A DNA stretch of 55,442 bases from Actinomadura spongiicola (lineage in GTDB: Bacteria; Actinomycetota; Actinomycetes; Streptosporangiales; Streptosporangiaceae): contig NZ_QVNQ01000017.1 in NCBI RefSeq assembly GCF_003432485.1, positions 1-55,442 on the forward strand, written 5' to 3'. The notes under the pieces are model-generated. The model was not told the DNA's origin. It saw only the letters and a program-made list of their open reading frames with translations, and ran no database searches. This document shows positions 50,701 through 55,442 of the stretch, one piece after another (position 1 is the stretch's first letter; every line of letters begins with the position of its first letter). Both the position numbers and the translations under genes were made by a program.

Positions 50701-52992
50701 CCGGTATTGGACGCTTTCGGCCACGGTTTGGAACTGGTCCAGGATCGGGTCCATGTGGGGGGAGTGGAATGCGTGGCTGACGGTCAGGTTTCGGGTCTTG
50801 CGTCCCTGTTCGGCGAACCGGTCCGCTAGTTCGTGGACCGCTGCGGCGTCGCCGGAGATGACGGTGGAGTGGGAGCCGTTGATGGCGGCGATGGCGACTC
50901 CGTCACCCAGGTGCGGAGTGATTTCGTCGGGGGTGGCTTGGATGGCGGTCATGGCACCGGTGGCGGGTAGCTCTTGCATCAGGCGTGCGCGGGTGGTGAC
51001 CAGCCGTGCGGCGTCTTCGAGGGTGAGGACGCCTGCGGTGTGGGCGGCGGTGAGTTCGCCGATGGAGTGTCCGAGTAGGTAGTGCGGTGTGATGCCCCAA
51101 CGCGAGAGGAGGTGGAACAGCGCGGTTTCCAGGGCGAAGAGTGCGGGTTGGGTGTACTGGGTCTGGTGCAGCCGCCCGTCGGTGGGGTCGGTCGCCCACA
51201 TGACCTCACGCAGCGGCAGGTCGTCGAAGGCTGCGATGGCTTGGTCGAGGGCGTCGGCGAAGGTGGGGAAGGTGTCGTAGAGTTCGCGGCCCATTCCTAG
51301 GCATTGGGCGCCTTGGCCGGTGAACAGGAATGCGGTTTTCCCGGTCCGCGTGCTGCCCTGGACGAGGTTGTTGGTGAGGGCGTGGCGGAGGTCGTCGATC
51401 GTGGTGCCGATGGCGGCGGCGCGGTGGTCGAAGTGGGTGCGGGTGGTGGCCAGGGAGTAGGCCACCTGGGCCGGATCCAGGTCCGGGTTGGTCTCGATCA
51501 GATCCAGCAACTGTGCGGCCTGGGCCTGCAACGCGGATTCAGTCTTGCCTGACAGCACCCATGGGACTGGAATGTCGCTGGGTTGAGCGGGCTCGGTCGG
51601 GTCGGCTGCGGGCGGCTGTTCGAGGATGATGTGGGCGTTGGTGCCGCTGATCCCGAACGAGGACACCCCGGCCCGGCGGGGGCGTCCGGTCTCCGGCCAG
51701 GCGGCCGGCTCGGTGAGGAGCGAGACAGCGCCCTGTGCCCAGTCCACGTGCGGGGTTGGTTCGTCCACGTGCAAGGTCTGCGGCAGGACGCCGTGCCGCA
51801 TCGCCTCGATCATCTTGATGATCCCGGCGACGCCCGCGGCGGCCTGGGTGTGTCCGATGTTGGATTTGATCGAGCCCAGCCACAAGGGACGGTCCTCGGG
51901 ACGATCCTGCCCGTAGGTGTTGATTAGCGCCTGGGCCTCGATCGGATCGCCCAGAGTCGTACCCGTCCCATGGGCCTCGACCGCGTCGATGTCGGCCGGG
52001 GTCAACTCGGCGTTGGCGAGGGCCTGTCGGATGACACGTTCCTGCGATGGGCCGTTGGGCGCTGAGAGTTGGCTGGTCGTGCCGTCCTGGTTGATGGCAC
52101 TTCCCCGGATCACCGCGAGTACGGTGTGGCCGTTGCGTTGGGCGTCCGACAGCCGCTCCAGGACCAGCAGTCCGACGCCCTCGCCCCAGCCGGTGCCGTC
52201 CGCGGCCCCGGCGAACGACTTGCAGCGGCCGTCGGGAGCGAGCCCCCGCTGGCGGCTGAAGCCGACGAAGACCATCGGTGTGGCCATGACCGTGGCGCCC
52301 CCGGCCACGGCCAGGTCGATCTCTCCGTTGCGAAGTGCCTGCACCGCGAGATGCGCGGCGACCAGGGAGGACGAGCAGGCCGTGTCCACGGTGACCGCGG
52401 GCCCCTGCAGGCCGAACGTGTACGACAGCCGCCCGGACGCGACGCTCGCCGCGCTGCCCTGCCCGAGGTAGCCCTCGAGTTCGTCGGGTGGCCTCCGCAC
52501 CCGGGAGGCGTAGTCGTCGTACATGATCCCGGTGTAGACGCCGGTGCGGCTGTCCCGGAGTGTTCGGGGCGGGATGCGCGCGTCCTCGAACGCCTCCCAG
52601 GTCGTCTCCAGCAGGAGCCGCTGCTGCGGGTCCATCGCGATGGCCTCGCGTGGCGAGACGCCGAAGAACGCGGGATCGAACTCGGCGGCGTCGTGCAGGA
52701 AACCGCCGTCGATCGAATACGTCTTCCCTGCGCGCCCGGGTTCGGGGTCGTACAGTTCTTCGGTGTTCCAGCCGCGGTCGTCCGGAAAGCGGGAGATCGC
52801 GTCCACGCCGTCGGACACCAGGTCCCAGAGGCCCTCGGGGGATTTCACGCCACCGGGATACCGGCAGGCCATGCCCACGACGGCGATCGGCTCACGCCGA
52901 CTTGAGGCGAGTTCGCCCATCTGGCGTTTCGCCTCGACAAGGTCGGATGTCACGCGCTTCAAATAGGCGCGCAGTCTTTCCTCATTCGCCAC
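47713..52992 (-). CDS. Single-module type I PKS (PKS-A): KS-AT(malonyl)-dead DH-KR-ACP, 1759 aa
   Basis: First gene of the operon, but not the first in synthesis. It carries a class 1a N-terminal docking coiled coil (ANEERLRAYLKRVTSDL) and so receives a chain from another subunit. KS Cys206; AT Ser643 with HAFH at 740-743 (malonyl). The DH is degenerate: the active His is Phe (SDFAFEDVLLAP), the Asp motif reads ALLEMAV, and the YGP segment is missing. KR has the nucleotide motif near 1330, an L-R-D version of LDD that keeps the second Asp (probably B-type), and Tyr1471. ACP Ser1638. The C-terminal class 1a docking domain (EEIFSVIEDELG) pairs with PKS-B. The start is GTG at 52992, with GGGAG about 9 nt upstream. 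Confidence 0.97.
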   Translation of the reverse strand: MANEERLRAYLKRVTSDLVEAKRQMGELASSRREPIAVVGMACRYPGGVKSPEGLWDLVSDGVDAISRFPDDRGWNTEELYDPEPGRAGKTYSIDGGFLHDAAEFDPAFFGVSPREAIAMDPQQRLLLETTWEAFEDARIPPRTLRDSRTGVYTGIMYDDYASRVRRPPDELEGYLGQGSAASVASGRLSYTFGLQGPAVTVDTACSSSLVAAHLAVQALRNGEIDLAVAGGATVMATPMVFVGFSRQRGLAPDGRCKSFAGAADGTGWGEGVGLLVLERLSDAQRNGHTVLAVIRGSAINQDGTTSQLSAPNGPSQERVIRQALANAELTPADIDAVEAHGTGTTLGDPIEAQALINTYGQDRPEDRPLWLGSIKSNIGHTQAAAGVAGIIKMIEAMRHGVLPQTLHVDEPTPHVDWAQGAVSLLTEPAAWPETGRPRRAGVSSFGISGTNAHIILEQPPAADPTEPAQPSDIPVPWVLSGKTESALQAQAAQLLDLIETNPDLDPAQVAYSLATTRTHFDHRAAAIGTTIDDLRHALTNNLVQGSTRTGKTAFLFTGQGAQCLGMGRELYDTFPTFADALDQAIAAFDDLPLREVMWATDPTDGRLHQTQYTQPALFALETALFHLLSRWGITPHYLLGHSIGELTAAHTAGVLTLEDAARLVTTRARLMQELPATGAMTAIQATPDEITPHLGDGVAIAAINGSHSTVISGDAAAVHELADRFAEQGRKTRNLTVSHAFHSPHMDPILDQFQTVAESVQYRPPTIPIVSNLTGTIATTEQLTSPGYWTRLIREPVNFHAGATTLTEHDVTTYVELGPDAVLSALTDQPGIPLLRRNQPEAETAVTALATAHTQGIPVDWDAALPHAPTIDLPTYPFQRETYWLDASDFDSADVIAVGLSAADHPMLGATIGLGDGQGVLFTTTLSQRAYPWLSDFAFEDVLLAPVSILVELALHAADQLGLDHVDELVVDSPLIVPTVGETALQLFLGPAEDDGRRTLTFYSRPADDAGAEWVRLAQAHLTPRTAESQEIDDESRSVEVGLPTDVATEGFGIHPALLEMAVRDTGDGSGAPELPHIWKGVRLHATGATTVRARLSPAGGLTLVDPAGAPVLTVESLSLRAVTAEDLRLHESGSGPLYELVWHEAKASVKPPDAPAWAVLGDAISGLPGAVHGDLDALRRALDEGESAPEVIVVPCRGSGEDVPAAARTISLDLLAVLQGWLADERLADTRLAVVTSGAVAVAEAEEVTDPAAATAWGLARSAQSENPGRIVIIDVAAGAEGRIPEALAGDEPQLAVRAEGLVVPRLVRVDPPDAPDRPAFDPEKTVLITGGTGILGSLLARHLVARHGARSLLLTSRRGPDAEGAAELEAELKGLGAEVTIAACDAADLDALADVLAGRRLTAVIHTAGVLRDATIGSLTPEHLDITLRPKVDAAWNLHRLTLDHDLSAFVLYSSVAGTLGHAGQGNYAAANTFLDSLAHHRRAQGLPASSLAWGVWEQATTMMAQFLDHAEATLLHRTGLAPIPAEQGLDLFDAALRLDRPTLLPARLDDATLRRQATAGTLSPVLHGLFSARRQAAQAAASESLRQRLTGLPAAEQRDLLRNLVREHAASVLGHETAGTLNPEHAFKELGFDSLAAVELRNQLGAATGLRLPATLIFDHPNPNTLADHLLARLAPGAADTAAALLAEIDQLEAALTAAEVADRARPTITARLQTLLRKWSGDPSETDDDALGDDLSSASDEEIFSVIEDELGIS
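50360..52000 (-). repeat. Malonyl AT/KS exchange block, copy in PKS-A
   Basis: Same block, from LPTYPFQ back into the KS. It diverges near 52000, and a short identical run reappears at about 52205-52252. Confidence 0.8.
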
Positions 52993-53188
52993 CGGGCTCG
53001 GCTCCCATCAGCGCTGCTCCCAGAGCAGGGGGTACTGCTACCAGTCGACTCAGCGAGGCTAGGTCGGACGGCTAACGGTGCCCTTATCCCGGTCTAAAGC
53101 TCGGTTCTGTCAGCTGATGGATGTGAGATGAATCAAAGTCATCTTTTAGGGACCGGTGGCATATTGGGGAGTGGCGAGCGGCGGTTCC
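52993..53188 (-). promoter_or_regulatory. Leader and presumed promoter region of the PKS operon
   Basis: This is the 196-bp gap between tetR and PKS-A, both on the minus strand. It must carry the operon promoter unless transcription runs through from tetR. I see no convincing -35/-10 pair. Visible structure: a perfect stem CTGCTC-CCA-GAGCAG at 53014-53028, an AGATGA/TCATCT inverted repeat with a 7-nt loop near 53126-53144, 8-bp palindromes at 53043-53050 and 53110-53117, and an 8-codon reading frame (53008-52982) that overlaps the PKS-A GTG in another frame. No copy of the palindrome found upstream of clpC is present. Confidence 0.5.
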
Positions 53189-53803
53189 TCAGCGGGAATG
53201 CCGAGGACGCAGCCCGTCGAAGACGACCGCGAGAGTTCGAGCCTGAAGGTCGGGCCCCCAACTGGTGTGGAGGGACGCTTGGCAGACGCCGATGATCAGG
53301 GCCATCGCCTCGGGGACGCGGACGTCCTCCCGTACGGTGCCCGCGCGCTGGGCGTTGGCGAGGAGCTCCTCGATGGCCTGCCGCAGGGCATGGATCGGTT
53401 TGGCGGCGGTGACGTCGATGCCCGCGTCGGCGAGCAGGTCGACCACGGTCTTCTTCTCGGCCGACTGTTCGACCATCCGGGTGAAGAACTGGAAGAACGC
53501 GGTGGCGGGATCGCCGGTTTCGACGAGGGCGCGGGTCTCCTCGGCCAGCCGGTCCGCGAGCGCTTCGAGGATCGCCTGGAGGAGCGCCTCCTTGGTCGGG
53601 AAGTGCCGGAAGACGGTGCCGTGCCCGACGCCGGCCTTGTGGGCGATCTCCTCGGTGGAGGCGGCGGAGCCCTTGGCGGCGAAGACGGCCTCGGCGGTCT
53701 GCAGGATGCGGGCCCTGTTCCGCCGCGCGTCGGCTCGGAGCGCCCTGCCCGTGCCGCCCGGCGGCCCGCCGTGAGTGGGAGTGGGGTGGTCGTACGAGGT
53801 CAT
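53189..53803 (-). CDS. TetR-family transcriptional regulator, 204 aa
   Basis: DNA-binding repressor expected to respond to a small ligand. The N-terminal region (about residues 28-75) is a TetR helix-turn-helix: RILQTAEAVFAAKG, then TEEIAHKAGVGHGTVFRHFPTKEALLQ. The remaining ~125 residues are the variable helical ligand and dimer domain, which I cannot assign to a ligand. Length is normal. The ATG at 53803 has GGGGAG about 10 nt upstream. It is divergent from clpC across 111 bp that contain two related palindromes, so autoregulation and control of clpC are likely. It is co-directional with the PKS operon 196 bp downstream, so it could also be a cluster regulator. Confidence 0.95.
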   Translation of the reverse strand: MTSYDHPTPTHGGPPGGTGRALRADARRNRARILQTAEAVFAAKGSAASTEEIAHKAGVGHGTVFRHFPTKEALLQAILEALADRLAEETRALVETGDPATAFFQFFTRMVEQSAEKKTVVDLLADAGIDVTAAKPIHALRQAIEELLANAQRAGTVREDVRVPEAMALIIGVCQASLHTSWGPDLQARTLAVVFDGLRPRHSR

Positions 53804-53828
53804 CGGTCTGCGTCTCCCCGGGCTTCGG

Positions 53829-53858
53829 TTGACTTCCGGAGTGTTCACTCCGTAAACT
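53829..53858 (+). promoter_or_regulatory. Candidate clpC promoter
   Basis: TTGACT (53829-53834) and TAAACT (53853-53858) separated by 18 bp, a good match to a housekeeping sigma promoter. It lies 56 bp before the clpC ATG. Its spacer is filled by the 16-bp palindrome. Confidence 0.6.
53837..53852. promoter_or_regulatory. TetR operator candidate, site 1
   Basis: CGGAGTGTTCACTCCG, with perfect 7-bp arms around a 2-bp centre. It sits exactly between the -35 and -10 elements of the candidate clpC promoter. Size and symmetry fit a TetR dimer; the assignment to the neighbouring regulator is inferred from position. Confidence 0.65.
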
Positions 53859-53863
53859 TTAAG

Positions 53864-53879
53864 CAGAGTGTGTACTCCG
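53864..53879. promoter_or_regulatory. TetR operator candidate, site 2
   Basis: CAGAGTGTGTACTCCG matches site 1 at 13 of 16 positions, with centres 27 bp apart. On the minus strand it follows directly after TAGAAT (53885-53880), a possible tetR -10 element, so it would cover the tetR transcription start. No good tetR -35 is visible. Confidence 0.5.
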
Positions 53880-53914
53880 ATTCTAGGGCCTAAGGCTTCC
53901 TTGGGGGCGACGAG

Positions 53915-55442
<1,528 letters not shown>

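Noticed and set aside
53126..53147. AGATGA/TCATCT inverted repeat followed by T residues, as a terminator
   Set aside because: The T run is on the plus strand, where no gene ends. On the minus strand the stem is weak and followed by mixed sequence, so it is not a convincing tetR terminator.

Overview
The window holds most of a type I modular polyketide synthase (PKS) locus from a high-GC Gram-positive bacterium. The evidence is very high GC with strong GC3 bias, GTG starts, class 1 PKS docking helices, and a ClpC N-domain of the actinobacterial (ClpC1) type. I cannot name a genus. The PKS operon reads leftwards on the minus strand from 52992 and leaves the window at base 1. There is no tRNA, rRNA, CRISPR array or insertion sequence.

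Layout from right to left. A partial clpC (53915 to the right edge, plus strand) faces a TetR-family regulator gene (53189-53803, minus). Between them is a short promoter region in which a perfect 16-bp palindrome fills the spacer of the clpC promoter. After a 196-bp leader comes a tight unidirectional operon: PKS-A (47713-52992), PKS-B (42376-47685), PKS-C (32789-42361), a cytochrome P450 (31578-32792), a [3Fe-4S]-type ferredoxin (31357-31581), PKS-D (13131-31304) and PKS-E (13119 to beyond the left edge). Gaps are 11-52 bp or 4-bp start/stop overlaps.

Modules read from motifs. PKS-D: loading (vestigial KS-AT-ACP); M1 KS-AT(methylmalonyl)-DH-ER-KR-ACP; M2 KS-AT(malonyl)-KR(A-type)-ACP; M3 KS-AT(malonyl)-DH-KR-ACP, with the KR catalytic Ser changed to Ala. 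PKS-E: M4 KS-AT(methylmalonyl)-DH-KR-ACP; M5 KS-AT(ethylmalonyl-type)-DH-ER-KR-ACP; M6 KS-AT..., cut by the edge. PKS-A and PKS-B: one module each, KS-AT(malonyl)-dead DH-KR-ACP. PKS-C: KS-AT(methylmalonyl)-DH-KR-ACP, then KS-AT(malonyl)-dead KR-ACP with no thioesterase and no C-terminal docking domain.

How the parts work together (inference). Only PKS-D lacks an N-terminal docking helix and carries a loading module, so synthesis should start there and pass to PKS-E through a class 1b docking pair. PKS-A, B and C form a class 1a docking series and look like the late part of the line. The chain would end as an alpha-methyl enone carrying a beta-keto thioester on a TE-less ACP. The P450 and its ferredoxin would oxidise the product.

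The most notable features are the collapsed KS in the loading module with an AT that has lost its carboxylate-binding Arg, the beta-keto terminus without a TE, different inactivating lesions in the reductive domains, and a mosaic of near-identical exchanged AT, ER and KR segments. The TetR/operator/clpC arrangement at the cluster border is also notable and could reflect regulation or self-protection.
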